Below are positions 27,831 to 36,155 of a DNA stretch of 64,000 nt, piece after piece. The DNA lies in assembly GCF_007483685.1 (NCBI RefSeq), contig NZ_VMKN01000001.1, positions 828,599-892,598 of the forward strand. The letters are read 5' to 3'. Numbering within the stretch: position 1 is the first letter of the stretch; each line of letters begins with the position of its first letter. Source of the DNA: Litoribacter populi (lineage in GTDB: Bacteria; Bacteroidota; Bacteroidia; Cytophagales; Cyclobacteriaceae). The notes under the pieces are model-generated. The model worked only from the letters and a program-made list of their open reading frames with translations. It was not told the DNA's origin and made no database searches. The position numbers were made by a program, and so were the translations under genes.

Positions 27831-28027
27831 GTAAAACCTTCCAAGTCTCGTGAAAATCATAGACCTGGAAGGTTTTTTCCGTGTATACCTACTTCGTACT
27901 TAGCTTTAGAACCAATTTCCGAGAAGAAGAAACTCTGCGAAACTCCCTTTAAAACTCCGCGTAACTCGGTGACCCTTTTCTTTCAGCGAATCACCTCGCT
28001 CCTTCGAAGCAAAGTCTGGGTAGGTCT
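27831..28027. repeat. Direct repeat copy A (terminator plus remnant of amt 3' end)
   Basis: About 197 bp, closely similar to 31366-31567. Shared blocks include ACTTCGTACTTAGCT, GAAGAAGAAACTCTGCGAAA, CTCCCTTTAAAACTC, CCCTTTTCTTTC and CTTCGAAGCAAAGTC. On the reverse strand, bases 27999-28022 still read YPDFASKE, the last eight residues of the ammonium transporter encoded at 31536, followed by RG instead of a stop. With copy B it brackets the lipoprotein island. This is the main content of the 362-bp gap after GH29. Confidence 0.85.
27833..27878 (+). terminator. Terminator of the glycan-degradation operon
   Basis: A 16-bp stem, AAAACCTTCCAAGTCT with AGACCTGGAAGGTTTT (one G-U pair), and a 12-nt loop followed by TT. 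It is placed 19 bp after the fucosidase stop, inside repeat copy A. Confidence 0.8.
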
Positions 28028-28175
28028 ACTTCTGAAGCAAATGGTTGCTGCATAAAAAAAACTGAATGTACAGAGCAGGATAAAAAACCTGGAAAAAAAA
28101 ATAATTTACTGAACCATTTAGGTGGTTTGGTCTAGTTATTGGTTGTTGATCCCCTTTTACATTCTTTTTTTGATT

Positions 28176-29139
28176 ATGAGGATTTTTGTATTTGCCGCCA
28201 TAGCAGGAGCATTTTTGTCTGCATGCCAATTGGATAATTCCCCCGCTTTGGATGATTTACTACCTGCTTCTGAAACTGTTTCACTAGCGATAAATCTTAA
28301 GGGTAGTGAATGGAAAGCCAATAAAGCTTCTCCTATTGGGGGAAGGTTAGTAGATGGACATACTTATTTCAGTTATAAGGTGTTGTGTTGGGGGTATCAC
28401 CACCTCCATAGATCAAGTTAATATCGACTATGTGGTTAATAGCGACTATCGAATTGAGGTAAGCTCAATGAAAATTCCAAGTGAATATGATATTGCCCAC
28501 CTTCGATCTATATACAATTTTAGTGTTGAAAGTAGTGATGACTATGAGGATTATCAGGTGTATTATCCTCGTGTGGTGTCAAATGTGACCCTATATCCCT
28601 TCAGTACATATGTATATATTGGGAGAGGTGACCCGTATTTTCCTTCAGACAAGTTTATTGGTGAAAGTACATTTTTTATTGACGGGAAGGAAGATCATGT
28701 GGATGTGGATATGTACAGGTTTTCTGCAGGAATTGGTTTTAGGGTTTTAAACCTTGCTTCTGGGACAATTGAAATTACCTTTAACCTTCACCAATATAGT
28801 TTTTCTTATTACTTAGATAGCCAAAATTCTGAAATAAGAGAAATTAGACCTGTAAATAGTGTTTTTTCCTCAAATCAATTTACTAACAACCTACTAGATT
28901 CTCCCGAAAATGTCAGGCATCATTATAATATCACGGTTAAACTACATGAGGAAGATGACATTGGTGAAGTAAAGGAAAGGATACTTCTAAATTCGGAGAT
29001 TTATTTAAGAAGGAATTTCATGACTACCTACGAATTAGATATGGATCCATTTTACCAAGAGCCTGAAAGAGAAGGAGGAGTATTAAAGTTAGATTTTGTT
29101 GATAATGAACTAATAGATAGGGGAGTAGAGAATTTTTAG
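28176..29139 (+). pseudogene. Lipoprotein of a three-gene paralogous family, frameshifted in a G5 tract
   Basis: First of three paralogous lipoproteins. ATG at 28176 gives the signal MRIFVFAAIAGAFLSAC. The first frame stops at 28420-28422. Homology to the next gene then continues in the +1 frame (ITTSIDQVNIDY aligned with VTTNIDEVEIEF), open to 29139. The switch falls at a run of five G at 28390-28394; removing one G joins the frames (...KVLCW-GITTSID...) into about 320 residues. Even when repaired it lacks about ten residues present in the second paralogue at this point. Shared family landmarks are SDKFIGE, YRFSAGIGF, NLASG and LRRNFMTTYELDM. It may be a true pseudogene, a phase-variable gene or a sequencing error. 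Confidence 0.7.
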
Positions 29140-29150
29140 ATTTAAACGAT

Positions 29151-30209
29151 ATGAAAAAGTTTTTAATGATAGTTTTTGCAGCAGGGTTTTTAAGCTGCAC
29201 AGTGGAAGGGCCATTAGAGCCTGACCAAATCGAAAATGCAGATACAAACAAAACCGTTACGCTTGGAATAAAGCCCGGAGGAAGTGATTGGCTACAGGGG
29301 CATGCACGAATAAGTGATGAAAGTTTGAAAATGGTTGAAACAACCGTTTATTATGGATACAGTGTTGTGGAAGTGCATGAACATGGTCATGTATTAACCG
29401 AAAGTGGAGTGACCACTAATATTGATGAGGTGGAAATAGAATTTAACATTGGACAGGAGTATCAAATTAGATTATCCAGTGCAACTTTTGAGGACAAATA
29501 TGACCTTTCCCCATCTCGTATTTTTGAGATTAGAGAACCGGTGTATAGGTGGCCTGTCTTCCGAAAACATACACCTGCGGAATCCAGAGGAAATACCAGG
29601 ACGAGTGACCCTTTTGGTACCCGTGTAAGAGACGCGCAAGTAAATGGGTCAACCATTACCCATTGGAGGTTTGAGTCAGACAAGTTTATTGGGCTTGAAC
29701 AGCTAGTGATTGAGGAGCAAACAGAAGTATTGGAAATTGATTTGTATAGGTTTTCAGCAGGGTTGAATTTTGAAATTGAAAACCTTCAGGAAGGAAAAGT
29801 GGAATTGGTGCTAGATCCTAATAATGTAGGGGAGTATATAGAAGGAGGAAGCGTAAGATTTTCCTTTTCGCCTGATAGTACATCTATATACGATTTGCGA
29901 CCTTATAAAGAGGTCAGAAACTTTGATGAGAGATACATTGAGGAAATCTTAAGTGATCCCGACAGCAATGAAATGGAATATGCGGTTTTGGGATATTATA
30001 TTATTGAAGATGAGGAAGGAAACGTAGTGTCGTCAAAGCGCATTTTAAATACTTCCTTAATTGTAAGAAGGAATTACAATCTCACCTATGTTATTGACAT
30101 GTCCGATTTTGATTTAACTTCGGAAGAGGATAGTGAGTTAGGGAGTGGTCCTAGATTAAATTATGTAGATGAAGAATTGATTGAGGGCGAAACGATAAGG
30201 TTAAATTAA
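29151..30209 (+). CDS. Paralogous lipoprotein 2 of the island (fimbrillin-like?)
   Basis: Lipoprotein of 352 residues (signal MKKFLMIVFAAGFLSC) that starts 12 bp after the preceding paralogue. It is acidic and beta-rich. It shares with its neighbours the blocks SDKFIGL, LYRFSAGLNFEIENLQEGKV, YDLRP, and a C-terminal IVRRNYNLTYVIDM. The pattern of an N-terminal lipobox, two beta domains and a conserved Arg-Asn...Tyr strand near the C-terminus resembles Bacteroidota FimA/Mfa-type fimbrillins. I do not recognise a named family with certainty. No fimbrial assembly or tip genes are nearby. The base composition is visibly more AT-rich than the glycan cluster. Confidence 0.75.
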   Translation: MKKFLMIVFAAGFLSCTVEGPLEPDQIENADTNKTVTLGIKPGGSDWLQGHARISDESLKMVETTVYYGYSVVEVHEHGHVLTESGVTTNIDEVEIEFNIGQEYQIRLSSATFEDKYDLSPSRIFEIREPVYRWPVFRKHTPAESRGNTRTSDPFGTRVRDAQVNGSTITHWRFESDKFIGLEQLVIEEQTEVLEIDLYRFSAGLNFEIENLQEGKVELVLDPNNVGEYIEGGSVRFSFSPDSTSIYDLRPYKEVRNFDERYIEEILSDPDSNEMEYAVLGYYIIEDEEGNVVSSKRILNTSLIVRRNYNLTYVIDMSDFDLTSEEDSELGSGPRLNYVDEELIEGETIRLN

Positions 30210-30215
30210 TCAGCT

Positions 30216-31271
30216 ATGAGTCGAGTTGTTTTTTTTATTATAATATTAGTCATGGTCGCATCCTGTAAACTGGATGGAATAGAGGCAGATTTTTTGCCTG
30301 AAGTACAAGAAAAGGTAAAGGGAAATATTAAGTTATCTGGCCCTGGGTTTTCAGTAAAATCCTCCCCACTCAATGCAAGACAAACGCAGCAGGAAGTAAT
30401 TGCCTATAGGATAGAAAAACTTGTAGGTGGGGAAGTGCAAAAATATGCCAGGGGAGTGGCAAAGAATATAGAAAATCTTGAGCTGGAATTTGACCCAAGT
30501 GCTGATTACAAGATAATGCTATCATATGTAAGCTTGGGTGAAGAGGTGGATTTGGCGCAAGACCCTAGGATTTTTGATAGGCGTTTTTCTGCGGGATTGC
30601 AAGAGTTTGTTGATTATTACCCCTATGATTTGAACAGTTCATTAGAAATCTATCCCTTTCACACAGCAATAAACACCCATTTCAATGGGTCTTATTCTAA
30701 TGAAAAATACCCGCCTTCCGACAAATTTGTGGGAGAAGCTGAATTTAGAGTTGGAGAAGATCCTGCCGAAATCGAAATCGAAATGCATAGGCTTTCGGGA
30801 AGCATAGGGTTCAGAGCACTGAATCTCCAAGAGGGAAAAGTGGTGATTTATGTAGGTGAAGAGAATCGTTCGGCGGGGAATATCACGGTTTTTACGGTTG
30901 AATTATTGCCAGAGGAGCATGAGAAAGCAGATTTACGTCCCGCCATTCACGTCAGGAACGATTACAGAGGGGATTTGATATATGATATCATTAATAATAG
31001 AGGATCGACAATAAGGAGGCCTCGAAGTAGGGAGGAAGCCTCCGGGACCCCTCTAAATACCGCATTTAGTGTGGGTATAAGATATTTTGAGCATGAAGAC
31101 GAAACGGGTAATTATAGAGATATTATTTTTGGAGATGTCAGGATTATAAGAAATCAGGCTGTCATTTATCAGTTTGATATGGAAGATTATGAGTCCCCTA
31201 ATAGCCGAATTTTAGCTCCAGATAAGGGATTGGAAGCAGTAGATGAAATGGTTTTGGAAGATAGGAATTGA
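30216..31271 (+). CDS. Paralogous lipoprotein 3 of the island (fimbrillin-like?)
   Basis: Third paralogue, 351 residues, beginning 6 bp after the second, so the three form one operon. Lipoprotein signal MSRVVFFIIILVMVASC (lipid Cys at 17). It shares PPSDKFVGEAEF, MHRLSGSIGFRALNLQEGKV, ADLRP and IIRNQAVIYQFDMEDY with the others. N-terminal halves have diverged more than the C-terminal halves, as expected for surface-exposed variable proteins. The operon ends at a hairpin inside repeat copy B. No function is known; a surface adhesin or pilin-like role is only an inference from fold-level resemblance. Confidence 0.75.
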   Translation: MSRVVFFIIILVMVASCKLDGIEADFLPEVQEKVKGNIKLSGPGFSVKSSPLNARQTQQEVIAYRIEKLVGGEVQKYARGVAKNIENLELEFDPSADYKIMLSYVSLGEEVDLAQDPRIFDRRFSAGLQEFVDYYPYDLNSSLEIYPFHTAINTHFNGSYSNEKYPPSDKFVGEAEFRVGEDPAEIEIEMHRLSGSIGFRALNLQEGKVVIYVGEENRSAGNITVFTVELLPEEHEKADLRPAIHVRNDYRGDLIYDIINNRGSTIRRPRSREEASGTPLNTAFSVGIRYFEHEDETGNYRDIIFGDVRIIRNQAVIYQFDMEDYESPNSRILAPDKGLEAVDEMVLEDRN

Positions 31272-31364
31272 GGGAAATGGCCAATTCAAACGGCTTGCCT
31301 AAAACCCTGCTTCCCTCCTTATTCCTTCAATACTCCACTGGTGACAGTCGGCAGTCGACAGCAT

Positions 31365-31414
31365 AAAAAACCTTCCAGGACTCGTAAAAATCATAGACTT
31401 GGAAGGTTTTTTTT
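31365..31414. terminator. Bidirectional terminator between the lipoprotein operon and amt
   Basis: A 13-bp stem, AAAAAACCTTCCA with TGGAAGGTTTTTT, closes a 22-nt loop. A T run follows on the + strand and a T run (from the left A tract) follows on the - strand. The lipoprotein operon ends 94 bp before it, and amt (reverse strand) ends about 120 bp from it. Confidence 0.75.
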
Positions 31415-31567
31415 CGTGTACACTTACTTCGTACTTAGCTATCGAATCAATTTCCGCGAAGAAGAAACTCTGCGAAACTCCCTTTAAAACTCTGAGAAAC
31501 TCTGTGTCCCTCTGTGTCCCTTTTCTTTCCGCGAATCACTCCTTCGAAGCAAAGTCCGGATAGGCCT
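31366..31567. repeat. Direct repeat copy B (overlaps 3' end of amt)
   Basis: Second copy of the ~200-bp sequence at 27831-28027, in the same orientation. It begins with the terminator hairpin and ends within the last codons of the ammonium transporter gene, where similarity to copy A stops. The AACTCTGTGTCCCTCTGTGTCCC stretch (described by its ends) contains a short tandem CTCTGTGTCCC duplication absent from copy A. Confidence 0.85.
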
Positions 31568-32768
31568 GCATGCTGTGCTCGTTCACGTCTAGGCCTTCGA
31601 TTTCCTCCCGGGCGAGGACGCGGATGCCGCGGGCTTTTTTCATCCCGAAAAAGAGAATGAAACTAAATACTGAGCAAAACAAGCCCGTTACCACAATACC
31701 TGTCAGTTGGCTGACAATCTGGGGCCAGCCGGCGAGGGAACCGAAGATCCCTACGGCCAGGGTGCCCCAAATGCCACAGATAAGGTGCACCGAAATGGCT
31801 CCCACCGGGTCATCGATCTTCAGGCGGTCAAAAAAGATCACCCCGCCCACAGCCAGTGCCCCGGCTATGCTGCCGATGATCACTGCATCCAAGGGGCCCA
31901 TCACGTCAGCCCCTGCAGTGATGCCCACCAGTCCTGCCAAAATCCCGTTGAGTACCATGGTGATGTCAAAAGTGCGCGTGAAGGAGTAGGCTGCACTAAG
32001 GGCACCTATGGATCCCGCAGCCCCGGCCATGGCGGTGGTGACAAATACTTTCGAAACTTCTCCCGGATTGGCCGAAAGGACACTGCCTCCATTAAAACCA
32101 AACCAGCCGAACCATAGCAGGAACACGCCTATCACGGCCATGGGGATGTTGTGTCCGGGAATGGGGCGGATGCCATGTGGGGTGTATTTCCCAATTCGCG
32201 GCCCAAGGAGAATGGCCCCAACCAATGCTCCCCATCCACCAACTGAGTGCACGATGGTAGATCCCGCAAAATCGTAGAAGGGTGTTTCCAGGGTGTCCAG
32301 AAACCCGCCGCCCCATTTCCACATGCCTACTATTGGGTAGCAGATGCCCACATACATGAGGGAAAAAAACATGAAACTGCTGAGTTTTATCCTTTCGGCC
32401 ACGGCGCCTGATACGATGGTAGCCGCTGTGGCTGCAAACATGGCCTGAAATACAAAATCAGTGTAAAAAGTATATCCTTCATTGTAGCCGGCGTTGTCCC
32501 AGTTTGCAGGAAGGTTGATTCCAAAGCCTGACAGTCCGATAAATGCACCCTGAAAGATTTCTCCCGGGTACATAAGGTTAAACCCGATCAAGCCATAAGT
32601 GAGAATGCCAAGGCCGGGGATGATGGTGTTTTTGAAAAGAATGTTGATGGTGTTTTTACTTCGCGTAAGCCCGGCCTCCAGGGCGGCAAACCCCAGGTGC
32701 ATGATGAATACCAATATGGTAGCCACCATCATCCATAGGTTATTGATGGTGAAAAGCTCTTGTTGCAT
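31536..32768 (-). CDS. amt: Ammonium transporter (Amt family)
   Basis: Trimeric inner-membrane ammonium channel/transporter, 410 residues with about 11 transmembrane helices. Family blocks are clear: LGFAALEAGLTRSKNTINIL in TM2, DFAGSTIVHSVGGWGALVGA with the first pore His, GVFLLWFGWFGFNGGS, and VHLICGIWGTLAVG with the second pore His. The N-terminus is short (MQQELFTINNLWMM) with no separate signal peptide. The PII gene is 33 bp upstream on the same strand, the standard glnK-amt operon in which PII blocks the channel. The gene's 3' end forms part of a duplicated segment (see repeat copy B). Confidence 0.96.
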   Translation of the reverse strand: MQQELFTINNLWMMVATILVFIMHLGFAALEAGLTRSKNTINILFKNTIIPGLGILTYGLIGFNLMYPGEIFQGAFIGLSGFGINLPANWDNAGYNEGYTFYTDFVFQAMFAATAATIVSGAVAERIKLSSFMFFSLMYVGICYPIVGMWKWGGGFLDTLETPFYDFAGSTIVHSVGGWGALVGAILLGPRIGKYTPHGIRPIPGHNIPMAVIGVFLLWFGWFGFNGGSVLSANPGEVSKVFVTTAMAGAAGSIGALSAAYSFTRTFDITMVLNGILAGLVGITAGADVMGPLDAVIIGSIAGALAVGGVIFFDRLKIDDPVGAISVHLICGIWGTLAVGIFGSLAGWPQIVSQLTGIVVTGLFCSVFSFILFFGMKKARGIRVLAREEIEGLDVNEHSMQAYPDFASKE

Positions 32769-32801
32769 GGTGTTTAATAGGTTTGTAGTGTTTGGTTAGT
32801 T

Positions 32802-33140
32802 CTAAAGTGCGGCGTGGTCCCGGTCCTTGTTTCGAATGCGGTAGGCGCTTTCGATGGGGCTGACAAATATTTTCCCGTCCCCCACCTGCTTGGTGCAGGC
32901 ATGATGAAGGATACAGTCCACAATTTTGTCCACCTGCTCATCGGTGACCACCATCTCCAGTTTGGTCCTGGGAATGTAGCCGGGATTGAAATCGGAACCC
33001 CTGTAGGATTGGGTTTTGGCATTTTCCATCCCAATTCCTTTCACTTCAAAAAAGGTGAGGAATTTGACATCCAGCTCGGTCAAGCAAGCGTGGACTTCCT
33101 CAAATTTTGAAGTTCTAATCAAAGCTTCTATTTTTTTCAT
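32802..33140 (-). CDS. glnK: PII nitrogen regulatory protein
   Basis: Cytoplasmic PII signal protein of 112 residues that senses ATP/ADP and 2-oxoglutarate and gates Amt. The T-loop aligns without gaps with E. coli GlnB from Tyr46-Arg47-Gly48. The uridylylated Tyr51 is replaced by Phe (SYRGSDFNPGY, Phe51), so control by GlnD-type uridylylation is not expected. The B-loop region (ACTKQVGDGKIFVSPIE) is intact. The gene lies immediately upstream of amt. The AT-rich 213-bp leader before it (33141-33353) holds no gene and separates it from the divergent DUF4221 gene. Confidence 0.95.
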   Translation of the reverse strand: MKKIEALIRTSKFEEVHACLTELDVKFLTFFEVKGIGMENAKTQSYRGSDFNPGYIPRTKLEMVVTDEQVDKIVDCILHHACTKQVGDGKIFVSPIESAYRIRNKDRDHAAL

Positions 33141-33353
33141 TAGGCTTAAAAATAAAGGTGTTTTATTGAATATTATGTTAATTTATCTATAATAGGTTTA
33201 AAAAACAACATGATAATAAGATTAATAATGAAAATTATTAAAATAAGGTTTAATAATAAGGTTTACTTTTTAATGTAGGTCGGTTTCTGAGGTTGGTAAA
33301 TTTTGCCTTTCCAAATGTATCTCTTAAATTGTTAGTGAATTAATGTTGCTTTT

Positions 33354-34502
33354 ATGAATAAACATCTTTTGAAACCACTAGCGCTGCTTTCCCCTCTAAT
33401 GATGTTACTTAGCTGTGGAGGTGCATCCACGGAAGAGCCAATGCCGGTTTCTTTGCAGTATATGGGTAAAAAGATCAGCCTGGAATTGGACGAGACTACC
33501 CCTAATTTCAGTATGGGGCTGGGATATTTTGAGGATCAAGGGAACGAATTGGTATTCAATATCAACTGGGAAATGAACTCCCTACAGGTATATGATGCCA
33601 AAGATGGCAAAATAACCCGCAACCTAAAATTTGAAAAGGAAGGACCGGAGGCAGCCGGAGAACTTTTTGGATTTCACGTCCACAATCCTGATAGCATTTT
33701 CCTGTTTAGCCAGCGAAGTCCGGTTATTGTGTTGACAGATATCACTGGGGTAATTAAGGAAAAGATCCGTTATGAGGTGCCGGACCGCTATTCCCCGGCA
33801 TTTGTGCACGGTGCTTACTTTTTGTCCCCTCCTGTACTGATTGGGGATGAATTGATTGCCAGAACCCGAGTATTTGGCAATATTCGAGAGATGGGTAGCG
33901 AGGAACTGAAAGATAGCCAGGTCTCCTTTGCGATTAACCTGAAGGAGTCCAGTTCGAGATTTATTTCCCATACCTACCCGGCAGATTATATGGATAAAGG
34001 CCCAAAGCAAATCGAGCCCAGTATGGCATTTGACGGGGAGAAGTTTGTATACAGTTTCTTTGGTGATCACCGCGTGTATTACAGTGAAGGTGTAGATCAA
34101 AAGCTGGAAAGCGTTTCCTTGCCAAGTTCGTATTTGGACAGGGAGTTGCCAGTATTTCCAGCCCCGGAAAAAAGCCAACAATACATCTTCGGATCATCAC
34201 GCTATGAGCACCTGGTCTATGACCCCTACCGGGAGGTCTACTACAGATTCGCCTTCCCGACCACAGAGGAGACCGACCCCGAAAAGCTTGCCCATTTGAG
34301 GGATACCCCTGGGTATTTCGTGATAATGGTCATTGACAAAAACCTTGACCTTTTGGGTGAAACCTATTTCCCCAAGGGAAAGTACCACCCAAACAACCTA
34401 TTTGTAGGCAAAGATGGCCTTTACCTCTCCATCCAGCATCCTGAGAATCCGGATAATGAAGAAGATAGGATGGTGTTTGAGTGTTTGGAATTGGGCGGAT
34501 AA
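33354..34502 (+). CDS. DUF4221 family lipoprotein
   Basis: Lipoprotein of 382 residues with signal MNKHLLKPLALLSPLMMLLSC (lipid Cys at 21). The body matches the Bacteroidota DUF4221 pattern, which looks like a beta-propeller: VFNINWEMNSLQVYDAKDG near the start, GFHVHNPDSIFLFSQRSP, then YEHLVYDPYREVYYRFAFP and the terminal NPDNEEDRMVFECLEL. Members are usually found as scattered paralogues in Cytophagales, and no biochemical role is established. It is divergent from glnK with about 210 bp between them. Confidence 0.85.
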   Translation: MNKHLLKPLALLSPLMMLLSCGGASTEEPMPVSLQYMGKKISLELDETTPNFSMGLGYFEDQGNELVFNINWEMNSLQVYDAKDGKITRNLKFEKEGPEAAGELFGFHVHNPDSIFLFSQRSPVIVLTDITGVIKEKIRYEVPDRYSPAFVHGAYFLSPPVLIGDELIARTRVFGNIREMGSEELKDSQVSFAINLKESSSRFISHTYPADYMDKGPKQIEPSMAFDGEKFVYSFFGDHRVYYSEGVDQKLESVSLPSSYLDRELPVFPAPEKSQQYIFGSSRYEHLVYDPYREVYYRFAFPTTEETDPEKLAHLRDTPGYFVIMVIDKNLDLLGETYFPKGKYHPNNLFVGKDGLYLSIQHPENPDNEEDRMVFECLELGG

Positions 34503-34629
34503 CGATATAATTTGCAATGGGTCACAAAGTAACACCAAGTTAAATGGAAGTCGCACAAAGCGAATTTTTCCCGTCGTACTCGTACGTTTAAGGGCTTGTA
34601 AAACCTATGATTATCACCTTTTGGAAGTA

Positions 34630-35412
34630 TTATTGCGTGGTGGATACCTTGCTTTCTTCTTTGTTCTGCTTGATCCATCCGATGATCCTGCAGGGGTTGG
34701 ATTTTCCTTTGGCCAGGGCGAATGCCTTGCCTAGATTGACCTGAAAGAACTCCACGCCAAGCGTACACAACGAATACCGAAATGCCGGAGCGCCCATTGG
34801 AACCTCCAATAGCAAGTCAATGGGGGAAGTCTCAACTGGGATTAGTGGTGTTTCCTGCATGATGCAATCATTATCATTTTCCTCATCAAGATTGATGTCC
34901 AAACGGTGGAGGTGGAGCCTGAAGTGCGTGGCATTATCTGGAAACCTCAGCATGTGCGAAGGATGGAATTGCGGCATGCTTACTTTCAATTTTCCGGTGT
35001 CAGTAGAAATTTCATAAGGCCACCTCAAAATGCTGCTAAGTCGGGTGTGCGGATTGAGGTCAAAATCTAAGAAGCGGTCCCAATTCCCGCCCTCTACCAC
35101 TCTATGGCCTCTAGAGTGGCTTGGATCCTCTTTTGCCATCTGCATCAGGATTTTCTGCAGGCGCGTGGAAAGGTCTGTCAGCTTTGTTCTATGCTCCACC
35201 TTTTTCAATAATTGCTTGATGTACTTGCCGTTGGTAGAGGCAGCACCATACTCCGCCATGTTTTCCCTTGTCCGGGCAAATTTTGGGTCAGAGCTTACCC
35301 GCTCAGCCGTCACACCACCTTTATCCCTGACCTGATAGCCATCCTTATCCTTGTAAAAGTTCAGTTTGCCAATATTGCCCGTAAAAAATATGGGTCCTTC
35401 TTGTTTTGCCAT
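34630..35412 (-). CDS. Conserved Bacteroidota hypothetical protein
   Basis: A 260-residue protein without a signal peptide. It begins MAKQEGPIFFTGNIGKLNFYK, whose GNIGKLNFYK motif resembles the opening of DUF6266-type proteins (G-x-I-G-x). This is followed by GYQVRDKGGVTAERVSSDPK and a helical segment (ENMAEYGAASTNGKYIKQLL). The rest is beta-rich with no recognised motif. A related gene is encoded 80 bp upstream on the same strand, so they probably form a pair. Such pairs are scattered through Cytophagales genomes, and no function is known. Confidence 0.7.
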   Translation of the reverse strand: MAKQEGPIFFTGNIGKLNFYKDKDGYQVRDKGGVTAERVSSDPKFARTRENMAEYGAASTNGKYIKQLLKKVEHRTKLTDLSTRLQKILMQMAKEDPSHSRGHRVVEGGNWDRFLDFDLNPHTRLSSILRWPYEISTDTGKLKVSMPQFHPSHMLRFPDNATHFRLHLHRLDINLDEENDNDCIMQETPLIPVETSPIDLLLEVPMGAPAFRYSLCTLGVEFFQVNLGKAFALAKGKSNPCRIIGWIKQNKEESKVSTTQ

Positions 35413-35443
35413 TTTTGTTGATGTTTTTTTTGAGATTGTTTGA

Positions 35444-35482
35444 CTGTTGAACTGTCAGTTCGTCGATTCGACAGTTCAACAG
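35444..35482. repeat. Inverted repeat between the two hypothetical genes
   Basis: Perfect 13-bp arms CTGTTGAACTGTC and GACAGTTCAACAG around a 13-nt loop, in the 80-bp gap between two reverse-strand genes. The units GTTGAACTGT and ACAGTTCAACAGTTCAAC are themselves internally repetitive. It could be an intergenic hairpin in the mRNA or a mobile palindromic microrepeat. Confidence 0.7.
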
Positions 35483-35492
35483 TTCAACCCAT

Positions 35493-36155
35493 TTAAATTA
35501 CCCCTAGATATTCGCTGTCGGAAATGTCGAACTTCCTGCCTCTTTTAATGTGCCGTGAAAAGGCAATATAAATGTGTAACTCCCCTTGAAATTGCAAAGG
35601 GGCAAGGATTTCTTGCTGCTGTTGGGATCTGAAGTTGCCTTGCAGGACCGCAAAGGAGAGCTTTGAGCGAAGGTGGTAAAGGAGGATCACCACCTGGTCT
35701 TTGGCCTTGGCATCAGCGATGCCGGTGTTGTTGTCCCATTGCAGCCGCACTTTTCCCTCCTCGGTCCAGGCAGCGGATGGGTTGGAAAATCCCGTTAGCT
35801 TACCTTGACTAATCATTACTTGGGCGGGATCTACCAGCAGTTCCTCTTCTTCATTAAAATATAGGGCCTTGTTCATCAGGTTGCTTGTGGCTTGGTGGAT
35901 GCCCCTTTTCATTCCGGATTTAAAGTTGTGATAGCCAAACTCTATGACCTCCATGATAGGAAACAGGAAGTCACTGGCCAAGGAAAGCTTCTGTTGGTGA
36001 AACAGCTGAAGCTCAGTAGGGGGCCTATTCTCCTTTTCCTTTGAGGTTAGTTTTCTGGGTGTCTTGCGGGCAAATTTTTCCCCATTTACTTCATAGATAA
36101 TGGTGTTGCCGATTGTGCCCTGCAAATCCGCATGGGTGCTTGTGACTCTTGCCAT
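35493..36155 (-). CDS. DUF6266-like protein
   Basis: A 220-residue protein with no export signal, similar to DUF6266 proteins. The N-terminal pattern LQGTIGNTIIYEVNGEKFAR is followed by a Pro-rich turn (ENRPPTELQLFHQQKLSLAS), then LFPIMEVIEFGYHNFKSGM and NLMNKALYF. The C-terminal half alternates short beta strands (EEGKVRLQWDNNTGIADAKA, VVILLYHLRSK). Members occur as multiple copies in gliding Bacteroidota and have no established function. Paired with the gene at 34630. Confidence 0.7.
   Translation of the reverse strand: MARVTSTHADLQGTIGNTIIYEVNGEKFARKTPRKLTSKEKENRPPTELQLFHQQKLSLASDFLFPIMEVIEFGYHNFKSGMKRGIHQATSNLMNKALYFNEEEELLVDPAQVMISQGKLTGFSNPSAAWTEEGKVRLQWDNNTGIADAKAKDQVVILLYHLRSKLSFAVLQGNFRSQQQQEILAPLQFQGELHIYIAFSRHIKRGRKFDISDSEYLGVI

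Noticed and set aside
28122-28175. Upstream extension of the first island lipoprotein
   Set aside because: The extra N-terminus (MVWSSYWLL...) precedes a perfect lipoprotein signal at 28176, and the paralogues start at the equivalent position.
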